Origin: Stenopsyche tienmushanensis
Lineage: Eukaryota > Arthropoda > Insecta > Trichoptera > Stenopsychidae
Length of the DNA stretch: 64,000 bases
Direction: 5' to 3'
Assembly (NCBI GenBank): GCA_008973525.1
Contig: WACJ01000259.1
Location: 62,001-126,000 of the forward strand
Position numbers and translations under genes: made by a program. The notes beneath the pieces were generated by a model. The model made no database searches, was not told the origin of the DNA, and worked only from the letters and a program-made list of their open reading frames with translations. Positions 14,949 to 25,455 of this stretch are shown piece by piece; position 1 is the first letter of the stretch, and the number at the start of each line of letters is the position of its first letter.

Positions 14949-15694
14949 TTAATTGCTTAGACGATATAGAATATCACAATACGGGTTAATTAATTTTAAA
15001 TGTTTGGACACAAATGTGTCTTGATTTGTCTAAACATCTTCTCAAGAAGCAGATGGACGACGTATACACAAATATACAATTGTTCAAGTCGAAGAAGAAG
15101 ACGCGATGAAAAATGACATCTGTCAAAGTGACGCCCGGCCATGGCCGCTTGGGGCATTCATCATTTTAAAGCCAGAAAAATGGATAAAATGGATCTTTTA
15201 TTCAAATAAATTTCTTTGGAATTGAAATTTAAATTTGCTTCGATATGCAAATCGTTTCCAGTATCTCATATATTAAAATATTCAAATTAAAAAAAAACGA
15301 TAATGGTTATCATTTACTATCATACTCTATGATTATTTGAACATACGACCAATGACGACATAACTGGTGCATTTCATATGTGATTTTATAATTTAATGCA
15401 CAAATCTGCCAAATCAAATGTTATTAATTTACCTTATTCTGATAAGTTCCAATCGATTATTATACAACAAGCAGTGGCAGATTTACCTATAAAAGCAAAA
15501 GGTGCGTGCTACGGGTCTCAAAAAGTTTTTGAGCAAAACGCAGAATAGTGACTCGGTCGAGAGTTGCACATGCTTTTTATTTTACTCAACCATTCTACTT
15601 TACATGAATTAGCACTGATTGACTCTGTCCGTTTTTAGAATATATATTAAGTTGTCTAATCCCTCTTTCTTTCGTTATCGTTATTTTCAGATAT

Positions 15695-15960
15695 GGTATC
15701 CGATCGTGAACCGCTCATTCGTCATATCAGCGGTCCGAAAAGCGGACCGATTGAGCATACAAACATTATGGCCACTCCGTCTTCTTTTAGAGCTTTTTGC
15801 GAAATTTTCTATGATCTTGTACAATCACAGAAGCAACGTAGCGTCTAGACACTTTCTATTAATAGTATTTTTTTACAACAGTAATCGCCATTTATACATT
15901 AGGTCGGTACTTTTGGGACTGTCTCTGTATATTATATTAAAACATTTATATACATTATAA
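15695..15960 (-). mobile_element. Mariner-derived copy M2, coding region deleted
   Basis: It contains the left block (GTCCGAAAAGCGGACCGATT) and the right block (TTAGGTCGGTACTTTTGGGA) of copy M3, but the transposase segment between them is gone. This is the layout expected of a short internally deleted derivative. Exact termini are unresolved. Confidence 0.55.
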
Positions 15961-16404
15961 TAGTATTTAATATATTGCATTTATAATAGTACAAAAGATG
16001 CAAAAAAAAACATTATCATCCCTTAAAATACACTATTTTACTTTTTAAGCGGCATGTAGAAATCGTGGTTGAAATACTAACATGCCGCGTAATAGTGAAA
16101 TCGTAATAGAAAATCGCGCATTTGAGAACCGAAAGGGAGTTGAAAGAGCCTCAAATTTAAGCCCTTTTAAGCCCTATGGCCTCTCAAGTTCTAAATCTGC
16201 CACTGTTATGAAGCCTAACTATATCCTCGGAAATAAATCGAATTGAGCGAAATCAAGATAAGATACTCATTTCTCCAAATGTAGTAATTATTTCTATTCA
16301 CCGCATACTAAAAAATGAAATTTAATGAAAATCTACAATATCTATACAAATCCACTTATCTGTCAAGACCGTCGCAACATGTATGAAGCTTGTACATAAA
16401 TAAA

Positions 16405-16695
16405 TACTGTCGACAGCACACAATATTCGGTCATTTTTTTTGACATAAACACAAACAATACATTTGAAATCGATTAATTGTATAATTTACATATCATTAT
16501 TAATCGATAAATTTGTGTTAACGATTTATACAATCGTACGGTGTACGCAAGATACTCTCTCCGTCTCTGTTTCTCTCCAAACTCAACGTGTAAGACAATA
16601 TCTGTCTTTGTTTGTCTCCGAGCTGTCTCCAATCTTTCAGTCACTGGAATTCGGAAACAACATTGTGTCTTACCTATTTAAGGGGTTAAAATTAA
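16405..16695. repeat. Family R repeat copy
   Basis: It has ACTGTCGACAGCACACAATA, TTCGGTCATTTTTTTTGACA, AATCGATAAATTTGTGTTAA, CTCTCCGTCTCTGTTTCTC and a right end AAGGGGTTAA like that of the 59.7-kb copy. The left end is not clear. Confidence 0.6.
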
Positions 16696-18023
16696 TGCAC
16701 AAATATACTGTCGTCAAGCAATAAATTTGTATCGAAATATTGGAAATTAGCAATAGTATGACGTTGTTTTATATATATCAACTCATCTAGTAGATTATGT
16801 AAATATTGGTCTTTTTTCTTAAATTTAAATAATGCTATACAGTGGTATCATTAAATTTTTTTATCTTACTGACAAGCATATTCATTATTTTTAGTCAAAA
16901 TCGTAGACAAGTGTAAAAAGTATCTCATTCATGGTTCGACTATTGTTCGTCTTTGAAGTTGACGAATTGTGTCCGTTTCTCATTTACATCCAACCGATAC
17001 AATTGAAAAAAATATAGTAAAATAACTTCAAATAAATTAATTTCAACCTCGTTATCACAAGTGAAAATCCGTCTTAAGATCAAGTCGTCTGATTTATTGG
17101 CAATGCCCATAGATTAAACCCAGGTGTATTAACCCACCGAGTATTTATAATGTCACTTTATCTTTTTTGGCGAAAATTTGTGATTTTTTGGCGATAGCAC
17201 GAAATCAAACAGTATGCCTTATCTCTTTATCTTTCAGAAAGGGTTTGATTTAACGAAGCAGTTTATCGTTTTCGCCCAATATTAATTTTTGTCGCTATCA
17301 ATCCACATGGGTTCATTCGACACATACTTGATACTGTCAAAAACGTTGACAGCATTACATGCAATAACGTCACATTTAGTAAAAATACGACCAAATTAAA
17401 TTTCAAGACGGATCCTACAAAAAGTGGATTGCATAGTCGTAAAGATAAATTTTGTACTACGCAAGGTAACAATCAGATAAGATTTACCGCCACATCCGTT
17501 CACTGCATTATTACTATGAAAAAGTGTTTTAACACTTCATTGCAATGATAGCAAAATATAACATGGGATACAATTTTAGATGTATAAATAGTGCGTGACT
17601 ACTTGGCATTATTATCTCGCGAGAGTATTTTATGTGAAAACATCGTCATTGATGACGGATTATTGGCAAAGAAAATTTAGAAATTGTACTCGTCAAATGC
17701 GATCATTTACGCAGGCGTAAATATCATTGCCTTGACTGTGATTCGATGCTTGCTTTAATAATTACAAACACAACAACGTCAAAGTGTGATACAAATTTGC
17801 CAATATTATTTTGCAATGACTGTTTGATATATTAATGTCAAGAGTTGTGCATTTTGAAAATTATACACGTAACGACATCTTGTCAACTGTGACGATGATG
17901 ACCTTATAAAAATAGACATTGAATATTTTTGCAATCGTAGAAACTGATTTACAATGATTCCTTGAGCAGATTTGAATTAGGAAATCATTGCATTTTAAGT
18001 TTGGATATGAGACATTTTATCTA

Positions 18024-19231
18024 CAGTATAATATCGATTATCCGGATTAATTCTGAAGAAGAAGGTCATGGATAATCCGAATCATAAACTTTTTACTTGA
18101 TTTTGAATACAATATCATATTTACTAAATATATATATTAATAATATTAATACTCAGTATTTATTAAAAAAAAACGTTCAAAGTTAAGCAGATAAAACCTG
18201 GATCATTTAAATTTTAAATCATGATCGAAGCCACTAGCAATGATTTCCCTATTCACGTTTTCAAAACATTTTAAATTATCTAATAATCCACATTTCATAT
18301 ACAGTAAACCCGTAATAATCCGGCTCCAATCTAATCCGACACCCCCTGTAATCCGACATCTCAATAAAGTATAGCACATGTGTATGATAAAGCTTCGTCT
18401 ATGTAAAAAATGCAAAAGTGTGATTCTGGACCACCTAAATCGTAATTAATATTTTTGTAGGTTGGCAAGTAAGAGGTAAACTTTCAAGAAAGCTAAAAAT
18501 CCAGAGGTGATGGAAGCTTTATATATGTGGTTTCTTCAGGAAAAAAATATACATACGCCTATTTTTGAGCCCATATTGGCCATGAAAGCAAAGTTGGTTT
18601 AACAAGGAGATAACAAAAAAGAAGACTTTGTAGCTAGCATGAGTTATGGTCATGGAATACGTTTGATAACGTTAACAGGTTTTCATTTCTTATTACTGCT
18701 ATGGCCATTGAGTTTATGACGTTAATTTTATAATAATTACAAGTACTCTTTAAAAAAAAATCCGGACTACAAGAGGTCGGGGGCAGTACTCTATAGTCCG
18801 ACAACGCCTTGCAAAACGTTTGTCGGATTACCGCAGGTCTACTGTATATCATTTGCTACGTTCTTTTCAAAATGCATTAAATCTGTTTCCATATCAGGAG
18901 ATGTTGTTAGCTTTATTTTTAACTTTTAATTTTGTGTTATTCCATATATAACATCCAATATCCTTATTTTCCAGGAATTGATCAAGTTGTCATATTCCTC
19001 GACAAAAATTATCCGAAAATTTTGACGATAAATACATTTCATTGATGATATTCGTATAACGCCTCGGTTCATTGGCTGATTAGAGGGCAAAAATGTTGCA
19101 ACCATAAGTTCATCCTTTCTTTGGACGATGTATGTCCTGGAGTGGACTTTTTCCTTTCGTTAAATTATAATAAATTAATTTTAAAAATTTAATTAATACT
19201 TTTCAAGCACGGATAATCCGAAAATCCGACA
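18024..19231 (-). pseudogene. Older Tigger remnant surrounding the 18.3-kb element
   Basis: A TA-flanked terminus-like sequence (CAGTATAATATCGATTATCC) begins at 18024, and a related GGATAATCCGAAAATCCGAC lies at 19211-19230. Minus-strand sequence at about 19060-19150 reads RKKSTPGHTSSKERMN, like the start of the Tigger catalytic domain. Several stops follow. The outer boundaries are inferred and the right end is not clean. Confidence 0.45.
18302..18844 (+). mobile_element. Tigger/pogo element with CENP-B-type HTH trace
   Basis: The TA-flanked ends form inverted repeats: left CAGTAAACCCGTAATAATCC, right complement CAGTAGACCTGCGGTAATCC. Inside, the plus strand at about 18485-18600 reads KKAKNPEVMEALYMWFLQEK then NIHTPIFEPILAMKAKLV and a stop, the CENP-B-like DNA-binding helix-turn-helix of Tigger transposases. 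The catalytic domain is missing. Confidence 0.78.
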
Positions 19232-20944
19232 TTTATATACATTGCTAATTCTTTTTGCACAGAAACTTTGTACCACGTTTAAAAAATATGGTGGATTTGA
19301 TAAAATTAAATTAATAACATTTACACCATAATTCGAGTAAAACTCACTATAAATTATTTCCTCATGCCTTTTAGCCATATTATGACAATTCGTTGATAAA
19401 TGAGATTGGGTCGGATTAGCATCTTAGCAATTGCTTCACACAAGTATGTATCCACGTTCATAAACGCCATGCTAGCATTTACATTCTCATAACATGCATG
19501 TGCTCGCAGCTCTCACATTACGATAGAAAAAGCATCCATGAAATAAAAAAATGTATCGATTTGAGTTATTCAATACGATTTCAATATAATCAATATACAT
19601 ATATTCTGCTTGTTTAAACATAATTATTTTTTTAAGATTCCAGATATTAAGCGCTATGTTATAAGTATAGAATAGTATCAAATAATGCTTTTATCAGTGG
19701 ATTAAGAGTTTATTCCACATTTTCAACAAGTATTCTTAGATTCAACATACTTTTGGACGAATTAGCGATCGATAATAAGTTAAATAAATAACAATCAACA
19801 CGTGCTCTTAGACTTACAATTCTATGAAACCAAATTCAATATTCAACACCTTCGGATCTATATTTTTTTATGGATTGATTCGATTTTTAATTAAATCTTT
19901 TGTGCGCGTTTTATGCCAAATCTGTTAGTATGACTGGTGGTCAGCGTTTGCAAATTAAAGCGCCCGACAACAGATTCCCACTACAGGTTTTCTCCGTATT
20001 TCATACTTACAGCAGCAAGGTTAGGCTAATTGAGTCTTAAGGCACTTTTAAATATTGACAGTCGTCTTTTATTGTATTAACGACATGCACGATGCACTTA
20101 TTACATGCAATGATATGTGAGAGATTGCAGACCATGCCTACGCTTACTGCGCTTCAATGGTTTCAGAAAACTGCAAGACTGTCAGTCACCACTTAGCTGT
20201 CGACTTTCTAAACGTTCAATAAAAAAATTAAATGTTTTGAAATCTGTTTATCTGCGAGATCTGTCAATGACACGGATTTCCTGTGAATTTGCTGATTTTT
20301 TTCTTCGATTCGACGACGCTAATGCCCAACACACGTTACTATTGAGCATATATAATCAGAGCCATCATGATATCAAGGTTTAATAAATACAAACATTATA
20401 TTTTCGTCGGGGGTGTTAATTAATGAGACGTATATAATAGTCTGCGAAAATATTTTTTTCATAATTAATTGGTCCTCAGTCGTCGAAGAAATAGCACGAA
20501 AACGTAAGTACTCAAATACATACGCATTTTCCGTTTAAAAATAACGTGCATTATATTATTCAATACGAAAGAGTGACACTTTTTCGCGTGGGAAAATTAT
20601 ATTATATTTGTAGAAAGCTCATTTTTGTTGCATATTTTGGCTCGAAATACAATAACGATGGTATAAAAATATTTGCTGCATACAAAAAGGAATATCGTTT
20701 TTTAATAGGCCGGTTAATAATTCAAAACATATAGTTGCCTTTTTCATTATTGCTTCATCGACGTGTGGGGTGTGATTTTGTCGTGCAGAATGATTGTACG
20801 ACCGAACCCTTGCATGGGGTTGAAATCTTCCCAAACAATGCTGATTTTCTACAAACAAAGATTTTACTTTTTTTAGATTGTTTTTCTCAAATATCATCGA
20901 ATTGGCTCGGCATTCTTCGTTTAGGCAGTATTTTTTAGATCTGC
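19232..20944. other. Intergenic, no supported gene
   Basis: Short frames only (longest 92 codons, overlapping others). No families or matched repeats seen. Confidence 0.5.
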
Positions 20945-21001
20945 ACTAAAATGGATATCATACATTCACCGCCTCATGCGCTCGATATTGAAGACAACAT
21001 G
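20945..21001 (-). repeat. Rep1 copy b, short fragment
   Basis: Only the segment ATATCATACATTCACCGCCT through GCGCTCGATATTGAAG is present. It matches the middle of copies a and e. Confidence 0.55.
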
Positions 21002-22370
21002 ATAGGTATTATAAATGGCTTTTGAGAGTTCTGGACTTTGTACGCATAATTAGGTTGCGAAAATATATATATATATATCCTCATTTTTAACTTATCTATA
21101 AAAGGTCGTTCAATCGTAGCTTCCACAGTTACGAAATAATACCTAGTACTTCTGGCTATTGCAGCTACAAAAAGCTACGTATTTATATAGGAATATATCC
21201 ACGAAACAGCACTACTTAATATCCATTGCCATTCACGAAAGACTACTTAGTTTTTGAGAGTTTCCACCCCTTTGGAGCATTTGAATTATGTGACACCTTT
21301 CATTCTATATTACTAATCCAGCATCTGGACAACTAAAGGAAGAATTCCACTTGGCAACGTTAATATTATCTTCCGTTGCTTTATATATCACTTTATATAT
21401 AAGACAACGGATACACCCTCAGTTGGTATAGAAGCGAATCCGAAATGCATTTTTGTGTCACGTAGGATTGTACCCTAGTCTGGCAGCGCCCTCGTGAGGA
21501 AATGGAAGACTGGACTCTTTATACTCCAAAAATACCTTTTCAGTAAAATCAAAAAAAGTTATTAAAGAGTACTTTTTCACTATTTCTTAAGGAAAACTAC
21601 TCAATCTTTAAAAATTTCCCACATTCCCTATCGATACGATCGCGAAAGCGCCCTTAAACACGTTCATCCAGGTGACCCGCTGGATGAATACAATTAAACT
21701 TCTTTTTGTGCGATTTCGAAGTTATGCGGTTTTTCTAAAGCAATTTTTTATTTCATAAAGAGTACTTATCGAGATATTTTGGATAAAATAGGAATTAATT
21801 CACAACACTAATCGAAATTTGGAAAAAAATATAATTTGTGATTGTATTTTAACCCCCCTGCCTCCTCGCACGTACATGATACGCGCGCTGTTATTAAGCT
21901 TAAACGCGCTTACTCGTATCATGTACGCTCTTAAGATAAAAATACATACCCGATGTTTACAAAGCTTTTGCGTGGAGGGCTAACACTTGGTGGATGAAAA
22001 TGAAATGAAATTAATTAAATTAAATAAATAGTTGTAAATTCAAGGGGTTTCAGTGGATTTCCGATTTGTTAGCTGTGTGTTAGAAGTGTTTTTATGATAG
22101 CAAAAAATCATTGCGTGTGTGCGGCGAACTGCAGTGTATTTTGCAGCCCAAAAACATTTGGAAACGATCTTATCTATAAACAATAGAGATTGGAATGCGA
22201 CCACGGACAATTCATGGAACCGGGATACCTGAATCCTGGAGGGTTGACGGGCCTAGCGCCGGAGCGTCTGAGGGTAACTTTCGTGCCAAATCTCGTGAAA
22301 TTGGCATTTATTTTTGATTGGTGACTTTGAACCCATTTATTTTACCAGTAAACTCTTTAGTTAGTAAAAC

Positions 22371-22487
22371 ATGTCTAGTGAAAGTGAGTATGGGAGTAGG
22401 TCCGTAAAAGAAATTTTACTCAAGAGCGGGTCCGCGGACTACATACGCTTTGACGCACAGTCAGATTCTGATTGTCTCGTCTCGTAA
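22371..22487 (+). CDS. Small acidic open frame inside piggyBac 1, opposite strand
   Basis: An ATG frame of 38 codons begins MSSESEYGS and ends with an acidic DAQSDSD stretch before TAA. Acidic Ser/Asp-rich N-termini are typical of piggyBac transposases, and the main frame in this element lacks its N-terminus. Here the fragment lies on the opposite strand and on the 3' side. It may be a rearranged N-terminal piece, or chance. There are no other matches and it is too short for a firm call. Confidence 0.25.
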   Translation: MSSESEYGSRSVKEILLKSGSADYIRFDAQSDSDCLVS

Positions 22488-22825
22488 ATCCGATTGCGAC
22501 CATATTCAAAGAATCACAAAACCATCGCTAGAACACCCATTGAGCGGTCGGTTATTCTCTCGTATTTTGTATTAGGGTAATGGGAGTCGAAAGCAATTGT
22601 TCTCAACATTTTTATTTTTGCCGAGGATTGTATTCTATTTTATTGTATTATATTCAATTTGTGTATGTGCGATAATTACACAAAAAGTATACATTTACAA
22701 AATTACTCAAAAAAGGGTTTACAAAGTTACCAAAAAATAATAATACAGGTCATAAGATTGCAAAATAATTTTATATGCTTACAAAAAATTACAAAAGAAA
22801 AATTCACAGAAAATAACAAAACAAA

Positions 22826-24172
22826 TTATTCATTATGATTATGATAACCTAAAAAACAATTTCCACAACATAGAGGTGGATTATTTGGACACGTTTGACA
22901 TCTCCACGAAGTTTCGGTGCGCTTATTGTTTTTCGAGCACCACCTGCAGCGTAAATAATAAGTTTTTCTCTTATAATTTTCTGGGACAGGAATTTTTTCT
23001 AAAGCATGCTGCGTGTTTGTATTGACTACTGTTAAACCAGAAGTGGTAGCTACAATGTCTCTATGACTTTTTAAATTACTAATCCCTAATAGCGATTTTA
23101 TCAAACTATCTCTAAACTCTAGAATTTTTTTTTTATCACCAATTTTCAAACGATATAAAATAAACGCATTTAATACTGCCATGTCCAGCAGATGAAATAT
23201 TATTTTTTTATACCACCGAATCGTTTTTCGGGGGCACGAATAATAGGATATCAGTTGATCCGATCTATCAACACCACCCATAAATTTGTTGTATTCCACA
23301 ACTTCAATGGGCTTTATTTTTATGATTCCATATCTGTTAGTTTTTTCGATGAGCTGAGGGTGATGTTTGGTTGTAATGCTTAATACGTCTCTAGTATCGT
23401 GCCATTTTGAAATATATATATTATTTTTTCTTAACCATATGTGTTCTCCCTTTTTAACCTTCTTCTTTGTTATTTCTTCTGGATTTCCCCTTCTATTTGC
23501 ACGTAATGTCCCTGTTGTATGCGTCCTTTTTTCTAATAATTTACTCGATAGTGAAATGTTATTGTAAAAATTGTCCATAAAAACATGATGACCTTTGTGG
23601 AGGAATGGATTCATCAATTTTAGTACACTAGCATCAATTTTGGTTCCCCTAGGTTCGTTATCAAATAACCTTCCTCTATAGATTTCTAGATTATGGATGT
23701 ATCCATTTGGGGAACACAATTTATAAAATTTGATGCCATACTTAGCTTTCTTCCCTTTCATGTATTGCCGTAACCACAGTCGCCCTCGATGAAGAAGAAG
23801 AGATTCATCTAAAGAAATTTCTTCCGATGGAGAATATACATCTTGAAAATTCGAAACAACGATGTCAACAAGTGGACTTATTTTTGACATCCTGTCATTG
23901 TTGTTTATAGTACAATTCAAACATCTCAATATTTTTTCGAATCTTCTGCCTGACATTACATAAGAAAGTATTGGATGGTAATACAATAGATCTCGTGAAA
24001 ACATTTTTCTTAGTGTTGGAAAGCCTATCTGCCCACCGAGCAAACACAGCCCAAAAAATTTATCCAATTCCATACCATTTATTTCATTGAATTTGGTTTG
24101 TTTTTTGCAGTTTGTTTTTGGTAAATTGTTTTTCGACAACTTTTTTCCATAAGCATTTGTACATTCTATCAA
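22826..24172 (-). CDS. piggyBac transposase, N-terminus missing
   Basis: This 448-codon frame encodes a DDE_Tnp_1_7-type transposase. The likely catalytic aspartates are in LDES (122), MDNFY (200) and GGVDRSDQ (302/305). The C-terminal 40 residues form a cysteine-rich zinc-binding domain (CRWC, CQTC, CCGNC), ending YHNHNE. The first codon is TTG, not ATG. The frame stays open upstream to 24238 and encodes recognisable family sequence (APIDIFRSIWTEEVKKL) until a TAA at 24239-24241. Family members have about 100 more N-terminal residues, which I do not find in frame. The frame is therefore 5'-truncated, or its first exon is unrecognised. The core shows no internal stops, which suggests a young insertion. 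As it stands it is probably not a full transposase. Confidence 0.9.
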   Translation of the reverse strand: MIECTNAYGKKLSKNNLPKTNCKKQTKFNEINGMELDKFFGLCLLGGQIGFPTLRKMFSRDLLYYHPILSYVMSGRRFEKILRCLNCTINNNDRMSKISPLVDIVVSNFQDVYSPSEEISLDESLLLHRGRLWLRQYMKGKKAKYGIKFYKLCSPNGYIHNLEIYRGRLFDNEPRGTKIDASVLKLMNPFLHKGHHVFMDNFYNNISLSSKLLEKRTHTTGTLRANRRGNPEEITKKKVKKGEHIWLRKNNIYISKWHDTRDVLSITTKHHPQLIEKTNRYGIIKIKPIEVVEYNKFMGGVDRSDQLISYYSCPRKTIRWYKKIIFHLLDMAVLNAFILYRLKIGDKKKILEFRDSLIKSLLGISNLKSHRDIVATTSGLTVVNTNTQHALEKIPVPENYKRKTYYLRCRWCSKNNKRTETSWRCQTCPNNPPLCCGNCFLGYHNHNE

Positions 24173-25455
24173 TAATTTTTTAACTTCCTCAGTCCAAATA
24201 CTTCTAAAAATGTCTATAGGTGCATCGCAAAAATCGAATTATTTACCAAAATTAATTTATTTTACTCAGAAAAGTTTGAGAGTCTTTAAGCAATATAAAT
24301 GGTTTGTTTTTTTGTCCCTTTTTTTTGTCCCTCGAAGGCGGTATACAATAGACTAATCCGGCGCGAGAGGTTTAGCCGAGCAAGTTTTATCTGCAGATGC
24401 CGTCACAGATGTGCTCCGGCTAAGACGGGATACGCCGGGATCGTACGGCAAACGGTTAAAGAGCCGCTGTCTATTGTAAATGCATCTATTTTAATAAATA
24501 ATGGTCAGATATGATCAGGAATAATATTATTTTTGTAATACAAAGAAAAAAAAAGGTGACTATTTTTTACACATCTTCACGAAAATAATTAAGAGGCAGG
24601 GGGGTTAACTTGGAAATCTTTTAACGCGTTTTTCTCGAAACTACTTTTTTCAACACGGTTGACATGATATCTCAAGTTTTATTTAATATACAACCCTCTA
24701 TTATTCCTACCAAATTTATTTTTTAGCTATTTAAAAAAAAGTTAAAACTGTGACAAAATAAGGCTAAAAAATGAGTTGACTGATTTTTTTTAAATAGTCG
24801 CCATTTTGTGATTTATTTATTTTTGAGTTAAGGTCTATAGTGACATTTTTAAGAATTATGAATTATATTGTTGGAAAGAGAATATCTATACAGAACAATG
24901 GTGACATTGACACTGGTTATACTATTTCTTCCGAAGAAAAGAGCGATTTGGAGTCATATCGCAACGAAAATAATCATACAGCGATGATAGTTTATAATTA
25001 AAATGATTAGTATTTCTCTAGCGGATGTCTGGCATTTGAGATCCCAGATGTCAGACATCCTACTTCCTACAAACCTACCTATACTAATCCTACTAAAATT
25101 TTACCAATGATGCAAGACGTGCTTTAAATGTTACCAAAAATATTATTTTTGATTGCTTTTTTGTTTTCCTGTTTTTTTAGTAACTTTTTTTATGCGATTT
25201 TGGATATATTTTATATAGCTGTTTCAAAGTTATGCGATTTTTAAAATCCATGGAACGCATCTTCACTTTTTCTATGTAAGTCAAAACTTTTTTTGTGCGA
25301 TTTTCCGCGGAACGCATCAACCGCACAAAAAAAGGTTTAAGTGTATATGACAAAAACGAGATGGATAAAACCCCTTCCTGTGAATGGATATTAAAGAGGC
25401 CCTATTTCTGCAGTATTTTAGTTGTGGCTACACTATGATAATGATATTATTTATA

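Larger units (their letters stand above)
14953..18023. other. Intergenic between the listed repeats
   Basis: Apart from M2 (15.7 kb) and the family R copy (16.4 kb), the sequence is AT-rich with no recognisable gene. Confidence 0.5.
21853..24604 (-). mobile_element. piggyBac element 1, flanked by TTAA
   Basis: The ends are perfect 12-base inverted repeats (CCCCCCTGCCTC at 21853, GAGGCAGGGGGG ending at 24604). TTAA flanks both sides (21849-21852 and 24605-24608), the known piggyBac target. The 2752-bp element carries a minus-strand transposase frame. A subterminal hairpin lies near the left end, with arms CGTACATGATACG at 21871 and CGTATCATGTACG at 21915. Flanking DNA on both sides belongs to one Tigger-type repeat, so the insertion is younger than that repeat. 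Confidence 0.93.
21691..25343. mobile_element. Tigger-type element B, split by piggyBac 1
   Basis: The two halves are 21691-21852 and 24605-25343. The outer ends are TA-flanked inverted repeats: left begins CAATTAAACTTCTTTTTGTG, right ends AAAGGTTTAAGTG. With piggyBac 1 removed, the halves join at a single TTAA and match the reverse complement of the element at 56063-56738 through most of its length. Compared with that copy, this one keeps about 300 extra bases (about 24880-25180), part of which is shared with the copy at 52455-52901. It has no transposase frame. The TIRs resemble those beside the Tigger transposase remnant near 30.6 kb. Confidence 0.8.
21404..25455 (+). repeat. Rep1 copy c, outermost layer of the nest
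   Basis: The halves are about 21404-21690 and 25344-25455, separated by element B. The left half matches the Rep1 body (CCCTCAGTTGG, GAGGAAATGGAAGACTGGAC, AAAACTACTCAATC). The right half matches the Rep1 3' part (CCCCTTCCTGTGAATGGATA) and ends in a degenerate ACTATGATAATGAT tail. Relative to the copy at 48.5 kb, a short internal segment next to the insertion point is missing. Confidence 0.75.

Noticed and set aside
23192..23567. Plus-strand frames opposite the piggyBac transposase
   Set aside because: They are complementary-strand shadows of the real minus-strand frame.
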